Below are positions 38,635-48,591 of a stretch of DNA of 64,000 bases, piece by piece. The stretch's first letter is position 1; each line of letters opens with the position of its first letter. This DNA comes from Adineta steineri (Eukaryota > Rotifera > Eurotatoria > Adinetida > Adinetidae). Where the stretch lies: NCBI GenBank assembly GCA_905250115.1, contig CAJNOI010000040.1, positions 259,927-323,926 on the forward strand. Direction: 5' to 3'. The position numbers and the translations under genes are program-made. The notes under the pieces are model-generated. The model had not been told where the DNA came from and ran no database searches. It saw only the letters and a list, made by a program, of their open reading frames with translations.

Positions 38635-39477
38635 TTATTTTGTAGTTTTCTTTTGAAAATTATTCCACCATTTTTCTTCACCTGGTTTATTTTCATTTAA
38701 AGGTGTACAATTTTTAAGTATTTCATCAATATTTAATTCAGTAAATGGTTGACAATTAGTTTTTGTTGATGAACATAATGTTATTATTTGTTGTTCATTA
38801 TTTGGTAAATAAATAATTTGTTCATCAAAACGAAGTTGATCATTAACTGATTTATTATCCAATTCTAATATTGTATCGGATAAAACTTGTTGAGTATTTT
38901 TTTCATCAAATTCATCAGTTTTTATACAAAAATTCATTCTTGATAATGTAAAACCTACACCCTGACCTAACCATTTAACATAACTTTCTTTTAAAGACCA
39001 TAAACGATAAAAATGACGAAAACGAATTTTTTCATCTTTTGTTTTATTCAATATGAAATCATATTCATTTTTTGTAAATTCGTTTCGAAGTAAATTTGTC
39101 AATGGTTCCACTGGCTCTCTAGGTGGAGTATTTACTCGATATTCCATTGTATCACAACCGACTAGCCCATCAAATGTTCCTGCAATAGCAACTAATTGAT
39201 GATGATGTGAAAGATTAAAATCAAATTTTTCTGTTGATTCAATATAAGGACGTCCATATTCAGTACGTCGAATTTCAAATGATGAACTTTTCCGTTTCAA
39301 TGCTTGTGCAAGAAGATAACGAATTAATAATTGTCCTGCGAGAGCAAATTTAGCATCACGTTGAAACATAAATTTATCAATACGTTCCAGTTCAGTCTGG
39401 GTTATACAACGTGTTGCATGAATCCATTCTTCACGTGTTGGTGTCCAATTATTACAATTTATATAGAATCGATACAT
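38635..39477 (-). CDS. AASDHPPT: 4'-phosphopantetheinyl transferase (AASDHPPT)
   Basis: A single exon of 280 codons plus stop. It transfers 4'-phosphopantetheine from CoA to the carrier Ser of acyl-carrier proteins and aminoadipate-semialdehyde dehydrogenase in the cytosol. Visible family motifs are WTPTREEW near the start, FMFQRDAKFALAGQLLIR (28-53 region), RTEYGRPY, FDFNLSHHH, GLVGCDTME (Asp109, Mg-binding) and RLWSLKESYVKWLGQGVGF (Glu164). Length and order match human AASDHPPT (309 aa). I chose the ATG at 39477 because it aligns with the conserved N-terminus; an upstream in-frame ATG at 39567 would add 30 hydrophobic residues unlike the family. The start lies 377 bp from the divergent eIF4E gene, so the two may share a promoter. 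Confidence 0.93.
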   Translation of the reverse strand: MYRFYINCNNWTPTREEWIHATRCITQTELERIDKFMFQRDAKFALAGQLLIRYLLAQALKRKSSSFEIRRTEYGRPYIESTEKFDFNLSHHHQLVAIAGTFDGLVGCDTMEYRVNTPPREPVEPLTNLLRNEFTKNEYDFILNKTKDEKIRFRHFYRLWSLKESYVKWLGQGVGFTLSRMNFCIKTDEFDEKNTQQVLSDTILELDNKSVNDQLRFDEQIIYLPNNEQQIITLCSSTKTNCQPFTELNIDEILKNCTPLNENKPGEEKWWNNFQKKTTK

Positions 39478-39854
39478 CTCAATGTTTAACAATACGAAAT
39501 ATTCAATTGAAAAAGAATGTATGTGTTTGTTATTTTTATCCAATAAAAAGCATATAATTGAAAACAATAATGCAGTAATGCATTCTTAATTTTATTTAAC
39601 TTCAATAAAGATTAAAAGTTAAATTTTTATTTTGTTTTATTTTTTCTAAAATTTATTTTTAATGAAATAATTATTTCATATTATCTTTTATTTCAATGAA
39701 TAACATGCGCGGTATCATCAGATAATGAATCACAAATCGATTCGAGGTATCATTATTCTTTTAGTTTAGTTGAAAATTTCTTTTATACACATACATACAC
39801 ACGTCGGACGTTTGTATTTAAATTTGTAAAAAAAAACAAATCACAGATAAAAAA
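39478..39854. promoter_or_regulatory. Short divergent promoter region AASDHPPT / eIF4E
   Basis: 377 bp separate the two opposed start codons. The region is AT-rich and must contain both promoters. No TATA box or other motif can be assigned with confidence. An acceptor-like CAAATCACAG lies just before the eIF4E ATG. Confidence 0.45.
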
Positions 39855-41608
39855 ATGACAAATCTTATTACAGAATCATCAACACCAAATATTATTAATG
39901 AATTACTTGACGATATCAAAGAAAATATTATTCAAATAAACGATAACTGTATGTATAAAAGAAGTTTATTCATTTTGAAATGAAAACAATTCGATCTTTG
40001 TTTGTTATTTCAGCTCAACAAATTCAATTAAATACTGTTAAACCAACAAATATAACGAATTTATTAGAAAAAAAATTATTAAATAATGGTGAACGTAAAG
40101 ATGGACCACTTCTATCATCATCATCGAATGGTTCAACATTAGAATCAAGTGAATCACCTATGCCACTTATTTTAATGAATAAACAAATTGAATTAATACA
40201 TCCACTTGAACATCAATGGTCATTTTGGTATTTAAAAAATCAACAAGGAAAAGATTGGCAAGAAAATTTAATGAAATTAGCAACATTTGGTTATGTCGAA
40301 GAATTTTGGGCGTAAGTTTAACAATCATTTTTAATGTTTAGATATAAAACAAAAATACAAATTCAAAGATGAATTGATATGTACAATTTCATATAGAAGA
40401 AAGATTCGTTTTTGTATAAACATATCTCAAAGAAAATTTGACATATGTTAAACTAATTTTTTTGTCAATTAAATTCAGAATAGTCTGAGTAAACTTAATA
40501 ATATCAGGAGGTATGACGACCTAGAATAATCATTAATCTATCCAGTGATTTATCTTGAGGGAGGGCAGAGATGGCGGCGCCCTCTCGGAGAACGATTTTG
40601 CCCTCCCGGAAATCACTATCGCACTCTCGGAAGGAAAAACCTAGATAGAACACTGAATCTATCAAAGAATGCCTTACAGAAGTAGATCCAAGTGATCGAG
40701 TTTAGACTCGTTGGATTATATTGTTCTCACTTCCTTGTATTGTTAATTACATACTCGATGTATTACTTAAGTAAAGTTCATCGTTTTTATATTGTGTACT
40801 CGAGACAGGGTACACTATAACTAAATATCTACAATATCAGTTATATACCATTAATTATATCGAATTTAAGTACTATCTTTAGTAATCTAGATAGATGATC
40901 TCATACTAAATATATTTTATATTAATTTTTCTTTCTCACTTTAGACTTTTCAATCATCTTCGTGTTGCTTCACGTTTACCACCAAGTTGTGATTATATGT
41001 TATTTAAAAGTTCAATTTTACCTTGTTGGGAAGATCCACAAAATTCTAGTGGTGGCCGTTGGGTTCTTTATTTTTCCAAACCAGAACAGGTCTATCTTAA
41101 CCTTGATGTTTGTTGGCTTGCTTCAGTAAGTTCATTTTTTTTGCTTCAATCTTTTTTTTAATTTTTATTGTCGAACTAAAATAGATGTTAGCTCTTATCG
41201 GTGGACAATATGCACAAGATACAAATTATGTTAACGGTGTTGTTCTTTCAGCACGTAAAAGTTGTGATCGTATCGCACTTTGGACATCAGTTCACCATGA
41301 CCAACAACTTATCTTTCGTATTGGGTATAATACTTCATTTAGTATATATATATATATATTATAATAAACTTGTATATTTAGACGACGTTTACGTGAATTA
41401 ATTAATATTCCACGACAAATTCATATTTTATTCGAAGTAAATAAATAAATAAAAATTCTCTTTTTTTTTAATAAATTAAATTATTTTCTTTTGCTTTAAA
41501 TAGCTTCATAATCAAGAAACGAGTACAACAACAACAACAACAACATCAAATATTATGAACAAAAAGAAAAGTACAGCTGGCAGCAATAAAGTCATATATC
41601 AGCTATGA
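39855..41608 (+). CDS. Translation initiation factor eIF4E (class I), N-terminally extended
   Basis: Six exons: 39855-39948, 40014-40311, 40945-41125, 41185-41324, 41382-41436, 41504-41608; 873 nt, 290 aa (human eIF4E 217). It binds the mRNA 5' cap and recruits eIF4G. Cap-stacking tryptophans are both present: Trp113 in GKDWQENL (human W56) and Trp159 in LPCWED, followed by Glu160 (human W102/E103). Trp130 in VEEFWALFNHL (human W73) is the eIF4G/4E-BP contact, and Trp224 in IALWTS matches W166. These place it in class I rather than 4EHP. The first 90 residues and the Thr-rich C-terminus (TTTTTTT, residues 259-265) are not conserved. Intron 2 (40312-40944) holds a small GC-rich inverted repeat. 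It could be one of several paralogues. Confidence 0.92.
40543..40619. repeat. Small GC-rich inverted repeat in eIF4E intron (MITE remnant?)
   Basis: The left arm CAGTGATTTATCTTGAGGGA with following GGGCA and the right arm TGCCCTCCCGGAAATCACTA are imperfect inverted copies (AGTGATTT and GGGAGGGCA shared). The segment is strikingly GC-rich for this window. CAG-type ends suggest a degenerate hAT-like MITE, but no target duplication is visible. Confidence 0.55.
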
Positions 41609-42213
41609 AAAAATGTTTTTTATTATCTTTTTTTCTTTCTTCTCCTTTAAAATCATTAAAGCTAAACAACTTTATAAAAAAAAGAAACATATGTTTATTT
41701 CTGTTGATTATTACTTTTGTTATTGTTGTTATACTTGATTTCTTCGACGTTCTTCTCCTTCTTCTTCTTCGTTCTCTCTTTCATGTGTGTGTATATGGGT
41801 ATTCTCTCACTATTCTCTTACTTATTCTTTTAGAAATACACACAACAAAACAAAGTTTAGAAAAGAAAAGAGAGAAAAAACAAATAACTTTGATAAACAT
41901 TGAGATTTTGTATGGTTGTTACTATTAGTTTTGCAAATAAAGATATGATCATATATTGAATTTTATTCTTAATTAGAAGTATTATCTTATTAAATATGTA
42001 AGACAAACATCATGATTGTCAATGAATCGTAAAATGAAAACAAAAGTAGCTATTAAATTCTTCTCAAAGTTTAGTTTATATATATATCTATTGATATTAT
42101 TTATCTTCTAATTAATAAATAAACAAATTCATCGAGCAATATATATCCAAACTATATAATAGAATTTCTTTCTTTATCACACAAACATATAACAAAACAG
42201 AATGATATTTTTT
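41609..42213. other. Convergent 3' region eIF4E / EXOSC1
   Basis: This should contain both 3' UTRs. It is T-rich downstream of eIF4E. The frame at 41605-41928 is a low-complexity Leu/Phe/Ile run out of frame with the eIF4E stop and is not considered a gene. Confidence 0.5.
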
Positions 42214-42931
42214 TTAGGTAAGTTTTGAAATTTCATCTGTTAAATCACCTTGAATTTTGGCGACTTTGCGTGGTTCAGCAGTATTTGTCATTGGACATGT
42301 CATTTGACAATCAGAAAAAGGTACCAGTTTTTCACCTAAAAAATAAATTTTTGCATTGTGTTTTCCTTATAATATTAACTTACCAGCAATTGAACGAGCT
42401 GCAATTACACCAAGATTTTCTTCTGCTGTACTTAATAAATATGCATTAGCATCACCAAGTGATATAATTCCTATAGAAGTAAATATATAAAAGAAGATCA
42501 GAGAAATAAATTAATAACATACGTGCAAGTACAATATCATCTGGTCGAAATTTTGTACTACATACAACAGAATCTTTATTTATACTTTCAATATTTTCTC
42601 GTGTAATTCGTCCATGACATGGTGTTTTTAATGGTTGATTATTAATAGCAAAAATGAGACAACGTACGAAACGAGATGTAACATTCGTCACTTTACAATA
42701 TGCTAATGAACCAACAGAAGGAACAGCTAAAGAACGATCTTGACGTACTACAGATATAGTAGGTTTTTTATCTGAATTAGCCGATGGTTGATCGACAGCT
42801 GTAAGTTGAATAGTTCCTGCAATACTTGCATAAATACAATTTTGTTTTTCATATGTTCCAGGACCAGCTATAGCGCGATCACATGGACATAGACGATCGC
42901 CTGGTACACAATAATATTCCAATGATGACAT
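42214..42931 (-). CDS. EXOSC1: Exosome complex component CSL4
   Basis: Three exons in coding order: 42523-42931, 42384-42470, 42214-42335; 618 nt, 205 aa (human 195). It is a cap subunit of the RNA exosome, which degrades and trims RNA in nucleus and cytoplasm. Family motifs are YYCVPGDRLC at the N-terminus, GPGTYEKQNCIYAS, a central S1-like domain with PSVGSLAYCKV and FRPDDIVLARI, ISLGDANAYLLSTAEENLGV, and the C-terminal CQMTCP. TTTTTCAG directly abuts the ATG on the coding strand (42932-42939), and the upstream same-strand gene ends only 130 bp away. This suggests expression as the second gene of a trans-spliced pair. Confidence 0.94.
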
Positions 42932-42940
42932 CTGAAAAAC
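42932..42940 (-). promoter_or_regulatory. Splice-acceptor-like site abutting the EXOSC1 ATG
   Basis: On the coding strand the start codon is immediately preceded by GTTTTTCAG, a strong 3' splice site. No upstream cis exon is visible within the 130-bp gap to the previous gene. A trans-spliced leader site is the simplest reading; a 5' UTR intron is the alternative. Confidence 0.6.
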
Positions 42941-43061
42941 AAAATATTTATTTATCTAGTTTTTTAAACATAACAATGAAGATATTTGCTTCGTATACAA
43001 AAAGAAATCTTTTATTAATCTGATATTTACAACATGTGATTCAAAAACATAAGAATATTTT

Positions 43062-43626
43062 TTAACTTGTGTCCATATCTGTGATGTTTTTTGTCGTTTT
43101 TACGCTATATCGTTGAATCCATAAATCACGCATTTTATTTTTCCATCGTATTCGTTTATTTTCCGGGTCTTCAAGTAGTAGAGGACCAGCTAAAGATGTT
43201 GTCGAGTATTTTGATGATTGTTTAAAACTATCCCATGATTGATTTTTTTGTTGTTCTATGTTTAAATAAAATAAAACAGTCTATTATTTATTAATATTAT
43301 TGAATAAATCATTTACCTTCTATTGTTTTATCACCGAATATAACAGCATCATGTCGTCGATCATTAGCTTCTATTATTTTTGTTGTCTTTTCTGAATTAA
43401 TTGATTGTGATTGTCGTTCAACAACTAAATCTCCATCTTCATCATCAGCAATTTCATTGATACGATCTTGTCGATCATTTTCATAGAGATTAAAATTATA
43501 GTTATTTTTTATATCATTCGTATTATTTGATGGTTTATTATATGCTTGACGAATAGCCATTTTTGCTTTGTCATAATGAGAAGAAGAAGATGAGGATTTC
43601 TCATCTCGAGAATATCTATGTGGCAT
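43062..43626 (-). CDS. Small conserved-looking protein of unknown function
   Basis: Two exons (43317-43626, 43062-43255) give 504 nt, 167 aa. The N-terminal half is Ser/Asn/Asp rich and charged (DDEDGDLVVERQSQ), probably disordered. The C-terminal half has a denser pattern: SLAGPLLLEDPENKR followed by RWKNKMRDLWIQRYSV, with several Trp and basic residues. I do not recognise the family. TTTATTTCAG lies 7 nt before the ATG. It precedes EXOSC1 on the same strand by 130 bp, so the two may be co-transcribed. Confidence 0.7.
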
Positions 43627-44110
43627 TTTCTATCTGAAATAAAATAATATTAGGTGTAAAACTTAATCTTTTTAAGACTAGAAGCAACTAGACATGATAA
43701 CTGAAGTAGTAATGCATATATCTCAATAAAATTATTCTATTACTTTTGAAATCTTATCATCTGTGATAATGACATTTTCGAATTCTTCTTCTATATATGA
43801 ACAAAATTATTTTTAAAATAACTTTTTCTAAAACATATCGTGTAAAACAAAAATTATATTTCACAATTTGGTTAGCATTATAATATAATAAAAAATGAAT
43901 ATATAACTCTATCCATTCAGATGATGTCAGTAGTAACTAAGTAAAGATGACGCCGACTGTGTCGCTTTTGTCCAAAAAATAATCATAATAAACAACGATT
44001 GGAATATTATAGTTTCATGTAGAATACCGAACCAAAAACTAGTCATTGTACTTTTCAAAAATCGATTGTATTATAATTATTTTTAGATATTTTTACCTGA
44101 AAAAAATATA
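43627..44110. promoter_or_regulatory. Divergent intergenic region
   Basis: 484 bp between the unknown gene (-) and the MIC19-like gene (+); it should carry the promoters of both gene clusters. AT-rich, no recognisable motif. An acceptor-like ATTTTTAG lies about 25 nt before the plus-strand ATG. Confidence 0.45.
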
Positions 44111-44800
44111 ATGGGTGCAAGTGGAACAAAAGAACCGCCACGTAATATATCATTTGAAAACCAACTTCTTATGACTGAAGCTGCATTACAACAGCTTCAA
44201 TCATCCGTTGGTAAAAGTGTTCCACAAGCCGTAAATACACGTACACCAGGTATTGATTCATCAACATCAACAACAACAACAATATCAAGAGAATCAAATA
44301 ATAATAATATACCATTACCAAAAATTGATACAAATGGTACAGTTGAAACATGGCGTGCATTAGCATCATCAGTTAATGATACTGAATTGCAACGTTTAAG
44401 ACAAGAATATAAAGAAAAATTACTTGAACAAGAACGATATAATCGTGAAAAATTAAATTTAACAAAAGAAAATTTAGCTGCTGAAATTGAAAAAGTTGAA
44501 AAAAAATTTTCCAAATATATTTATTCACCTATATGTGAAATAGAACGTTCAGAAATTGAACAATGTTATTTAGCTAATCCAAAACAAGTTTTAACATGTT
44601 CAATAATAGCTGAAAAATTTATTAAATGTGTTCAACAACATCGTGAACAATCATTACAAATTTATCATACACCCACACCAACACAATCATCAACTACCAA
44701 CGAAAATCCTCAATCAACTACAAAGGAAAGTCCTCAACAACATACATATGCTGATCCACTTACATCAAAAACATCTGCAACTGCTGATGCTGCTAACTGA
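44111..44800 (+). CDS. MICOS subunit MIC19/MIC25-like (CHCHD3/6 family)
   Basis: A single exon of 229 codons plus stop. The N-terminus MGASGTKE fits an N-myristoylation signal as in CHCHD3. Residues 92-135 are a charged coiled coil (LRQEYKEKLLEQERY region). A CHCH domain at about 140-178 carries twin CX9C motifs, Cys142/Cys152 and Cys163/Cys173, oxidised by the MIA40 pathway. The tail is Thr/Gln/Pro rich. CHCHD3 links the MICOS complex to cristae junctions in the inner mitochondrial membrane. The C-terminal tail beyond the CHCH domain is longer than in vertebrates. It is followed after 169 bp by a WD40 gene on the same strand. MIC19 versus MIC25 cannot be decided. Confidence 0.85.
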   Translation: MGASGTKEPPRNISFENQLLMTEAALQQLQSSVGKSVPQAVNTRTPGIDSSTSTTTTISRESNNNNIPLPKIDTNGTVETWRALASSVNDTELQRLRQEYKEKLLEQERYNREKLNLTKENLAAEIEKVEKKFSKYIYSPICEIERSEIEQCYLANPKQVLTCSIIAEKFIKCVQQHREQSLQIYHTPTPTQSSTTNENPQSTTKESPQQHTYADPLTSKTSATADAAN

Positions 44801-44969
44801 TCCTAATAATGAACATTTTTCTAGTTTAGTCATTAGACATGTTTGCGAACATTTTTTTCTCTCTTTATGTCTATTTGAACTAGTACAATTGATTTTGCCC
44901 TATTCCTGCTGAATATTCTAACATTTTTAGATTATTTATTTAAAAAGAAAAAAGAAAACAACATTTTTG

Positions 44970-46026
44970 ATGCTACCTGAACTAATCATTCATCAATTAA
45001 CGAATCAAAATCTAAATGAATGGTTTACATGTGCTGATATCAATCATAAACAAGAGATTGTTTGTGGAACAGATCAAGGTATAATCTATCAAACACATCC
45101 ATCAACGAATGAAAACAGTTCAACATATACACAATTGATAGGTTTGTGATATGAACAAAAAAGAATTTTTCTGAGAGGGAAATGATTCTTCTGATAAAAA
45201 CCAAATCAAATATTTCAAGTTCTCTTTCTGAGAATATCAATAATGACTGATTTTTAATTATTGAAAATTTACATTTTTAGGTCATACAAAACTTGTCTCA
45301 GATATTTGTTATTATGATCCTGATGGTAATTATGTACTTTCTTGTTCAGCTGATAAAGATATTCGTTTATGGCGTTCATTCTCTTCTAATTGTATAACAA
45401 TCTATCGTTCTCATCTTTCACCTGTATGGTGTTTAGCTGTTCATCATAAAACTGATCGTTTCGCATCTGGTTCAATGGATCAAACTGTTCGTCTTTGGAC
45501 ACCAGATCGATTAAATATTCTTCGAACATTTATCTATCATACTGATGATGTAAATACATTATCATTTCATCCTAATGGAAAATATTTAGCATCAGGTTCA
45601 AACGATGGTTTAATTATATTATGGTCTATTGAACAAGCACAACCAGCACGTATTCTTAAATCTTCATCTAGTATCGAACATTTAACATTTACATCAGATG
45701 GTAGTTATCTCATATCAATCAGTTATAATAATGAACAAAAGTCAGATAAAATTAGTATATGGGATATACGTTCAGCAAATGAAACATGTATTATTCAAAA
45801 TATTCCAAGTCATCGACGTCTTTTTAAATCATGTCAAATACAAAATACCAATAAATTTCTAACTGGTTTCGATAAATCTCTTTTAGTTTTCAATATAAAT
45901 AATAATAATAATAATCAACAAGAAAATAATCATATTTTTCGTTCAGATATTTCCAATGAATATATTAAACGTTTAATACATATATCATCAAATGAATCAA
46001 ATAAATTAATAGCAATAGTTGAATAG
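44970..46026 (+). CDS. TAF5/TAF5L-like WD40 protein lacking the N-terminal domain
   Basis: Two exons (44970-45141, 45281-46026) give 918 nt, 305 aa. WD40 repeats are clear from residue about 57: GHTKLVSDICYYDPDGNYVL with ADKDIRLW, then HLSPVWCLAVH with SMDQTVRLWTPDR, then HTDDVNTLSFHPNGKYLASGS with LIILW, then a fourth ending ISIWDI. The spacing and the PVW...RLW...L-R-I/T-F...H-x-x-DVN...FHPN pattern match TAF5 and TAF5L of TFIID/SAGA. The LisH and NTD2 domains of TAF5 are missing, and the last repeats are degenerate with an Asn-rich insert. It may be a truncated paralogue or a separate WD40 family. Its stop codon is only 18 nt before the ERGIC2 ATG. Confidence 0.75.
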
Positions 46027-46044
46027 TAAATCTTTATTTTTTAG
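46027..46044 (+). promoter_or_regulatory. 18-nt intercistronic region with 3' splice site
   Basis: Between the TAG of the WD40 gene and the ATG of ERGIC2 lie only 18 nt: TAAATCTTTATTTTTTAG. It ends in a perfect polypyrimidine-AG acceptor abutting the ATG. There is no room for a promoter or a separate 5' UTR. This is what a trans-spliced downstream operon gene looks like. Confidence 0.7.
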
Positions 46045-48591
46045 ATGACTCTTCGACAACGTCGAAAACCTATTATTCCTTCTGAAATAGTACGTGATTT
46101 AGATGCATTTGTTAAAGTCGAAAATGATTTTAAGCAACCAACAACAACAGGAGGAACAAGTAAAACTAGATTTCTTGTTCTTTCAAATAAATATTATATT
46201 TTTAGTTTCGATCATTACTATTATTGTTGTAATATGTTTAAGTATTATACATATCGTTACATTTCAAAGTAATACACTTAAATATGATTATGATGTTGAT
46301 TGGGATCATGATAGTAAACTTAAAATTAATGTTGATATGACTGTTGCAATGAGTTGTGTTTGTAAGTATAGAATTCTATAAATCGTATCTATATTAAACG
46401 ATAGAAAGTAATGACAAAACGAACAGAAATAAATCAAATTAAAAAGTATGTTGGGTAAGCACGTAGTTGAACTTTTCATTGACTGTTACTAGTTGTTAGA
46501 ATGATTCGATTTCCTCTTTTTCATAATCATTTATCGTACGTGTATACTATATTTATCACTAGAGTAAGACTGATTGATATAATAATAATTGTTATAACAA
46601 ATCGTTTCCTGAACATAATTTTCTTATACTTTCTATTTAGTAATTGGTTCAGATGTACTTGATATTACAAATACAAATCCAATGGAAAGGTAAATGTTTT
46701 TTTAGTATCTCGAGTTATTTCTAAATATTTGTATTTGATTAGTGGTAAATTAGATGAAGAAGAGACATGGTTTGAAATGTCACCTTTACAAAAACAAGCA
46801 TTTGATCGTCTTCAAACTGGATATAGATTAATACGCGAACAATATCATGCTATTCATGATTTACTTTGGTTAAGTGGCCACACACTCGAACAATTACCTA
46901 AACGGTAACAAACTAAATCGAATAGAAGTTTTTACTTTGAATCTTTCGATATATTACAGAGTATCATATGAATATCTATTACAACAAAGATTTTCATCGA
47001 GTATTAAAATAATTGATCTAGCATAGAAGAAAATGAATAACAGATAATTAAATTACGGAATTCAATTTAGCGCTTCCAATGTGAAAAGAAAGTCTTGTCT
47101 AGATATCTCACAGTAAAAGTTCTGTTCTTTTCCAAATAATATCGTTCAATAGAAGACTTAATAACCTTTCTTTTTCATAGAAAATATATAGCCTCTAGCA
47201 AGCATTCTCTCTCTCTTTCTCTCTTGGAATATAATTTATTTTTTCGACCATGATGAATAATCGGTGATGTTAAACAATATTATGAAAGCATTGATTCTAA
47301 TCGTTATAAAATATGTTGATAATTCTTGTTTTTCTAAGCTTTATAGTATAAAACTTGGATTAGATGAATAATACGATTTAAACTAAGAAAAATTTTCCAA
47401 TCAGATTCTATTCTAAGCAAATGCAAAACTTTTATTTTGTTATAATAAAAAAACAACTGTATCATTTATTTTAGAGAAATTCAATTAGAACAAAAAACAG
47501 ATTCATGTCGACTTCATGGTACTTTAGAAGTTAATAAACTTGCTGGTAATTTTCACATTATTCTTGGAAAGTAAGTTAAATAAATCTCATATACATCTAA
47601 AATACAAAATGTAACCTACAGATTTGATAAAGACATATTCGAAATTGATTCAAGTCATACTCATATTTTTAATAAACATCATTATACTGATATGAAAGGC
47701 AGGTTTTTGTTCCTCTGTTAAGCTATCCTATGATTATTAATTTTGTTGGTATTGTGTATATATATTATTTTTGCTTTAATTACCTAGATCATTTTCATTT
47801 TTTGGTGCTCATGCACATATAAGTCCTATGGGTGTACAGAACACGGGTTGGTGAAATAGTCTAGTTTTTTTGTAATTTTAATTATATTGATATTTATTAT
47901 TTTAGCTATGAATTTTTCGCATCGTATTGATCATCTTTCATTTGGTTTACCAACACCTGGTCTTATTCAACCATTAAATGGTGATTTAAAAATAGCAAAT
48001 TCAAGTAAATAAAAAGAATAGATTTAAAAAATACTTAATATATTTTCTAAAGGTTCACAAGTTTTTCAATATTTTCTTGAAGTTGTTCCAACAGTCGTTC
48101 AAACAAGTTATGCTAATGTTGAAACATATCAATATGCAGTTACAGAAAAAGTATTGCTTATTAAATATAAAATCTTCTTTTTTTTTCCGTCTAAATGTCA
48201 TTGATTTTATTAGACAAGAACTATTGATCATGGTACTGGTAGTCATGGAATGCCAGGAATTTTTATACGATATGAAATAAGTCCTTTAAAAATAACTGTT
48301 AAAGAAGTTCTTCGTTCATATTGGTTATTATTAATTGAAATCGGTGGAATTTTTGGCGGTGTTTATGCAACATCAGGTAATTTAATATTAAAAATTAATA
48401 TTAGATTTTTTTTATTTTGAATATTTACTTTAGGAATGATTCATAGTTTAATTAGTATAATATATGATGCAATATTTAAACAATGTTCGAATAATCAAGT
48501 GTCAAATGATATAAAAAGAAAGTCTATTAATGATGATAATTCACCAGGGATTGCTATTGGTATAACACCCGATTCATCATCTGTCATGTAA
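46045..48591 (+). CDS. ERGIC2: ERGIC2-type ER-Golgi intermediate compartment protein
   Basis: Eleven exons: 46045-46159, 46206-46361, 46641-46689, 46743-46904, 47475-47570, 47622-47702, 47788-47846, 47906-48004, 48053-48150, 48214-48376, 48434-48591; 1236 nt, 411 aa (human 377). Family pieces: VRDLDAFVKVENDF near the N-terminus, TM1 at about 40-60 (SIITIIVVICLSIIHIVTF), LKINVDMTVAM, CRLHGTLEVNKLAGNFHI, GAHAHI, NFSHRIDHLSFG, a VVPT stretch, HGMPGIFIRYE, and TM2 near IGGIFGGVYATSG. ERGIC2 cycles between ER and Golgi with ERGIC3 in vesicle transport. It has two membrane spans with a large lumenal domain between them. Intron 4 is 570 bp, most others are about 45-70 bp. A possible alternative terminal exon lies at 46960-47026. 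Confidence 0.95.

Noticed and set aside
39478-39567. Upstream in-frame ATG giving a hydrophobic N-terminal extension of AASDHPPT
   Set aside because: The extra 30 residues do not match the family; the ATG at 39477 aligns with the conserved start. It could still be a minor start.
41605-41928. 107-codon frame overlapping the eIF4E stop
   Set aside because: Leu/Ile/Phe run from T-rich 3' UTR; out of frame with eIF4E and without motif.
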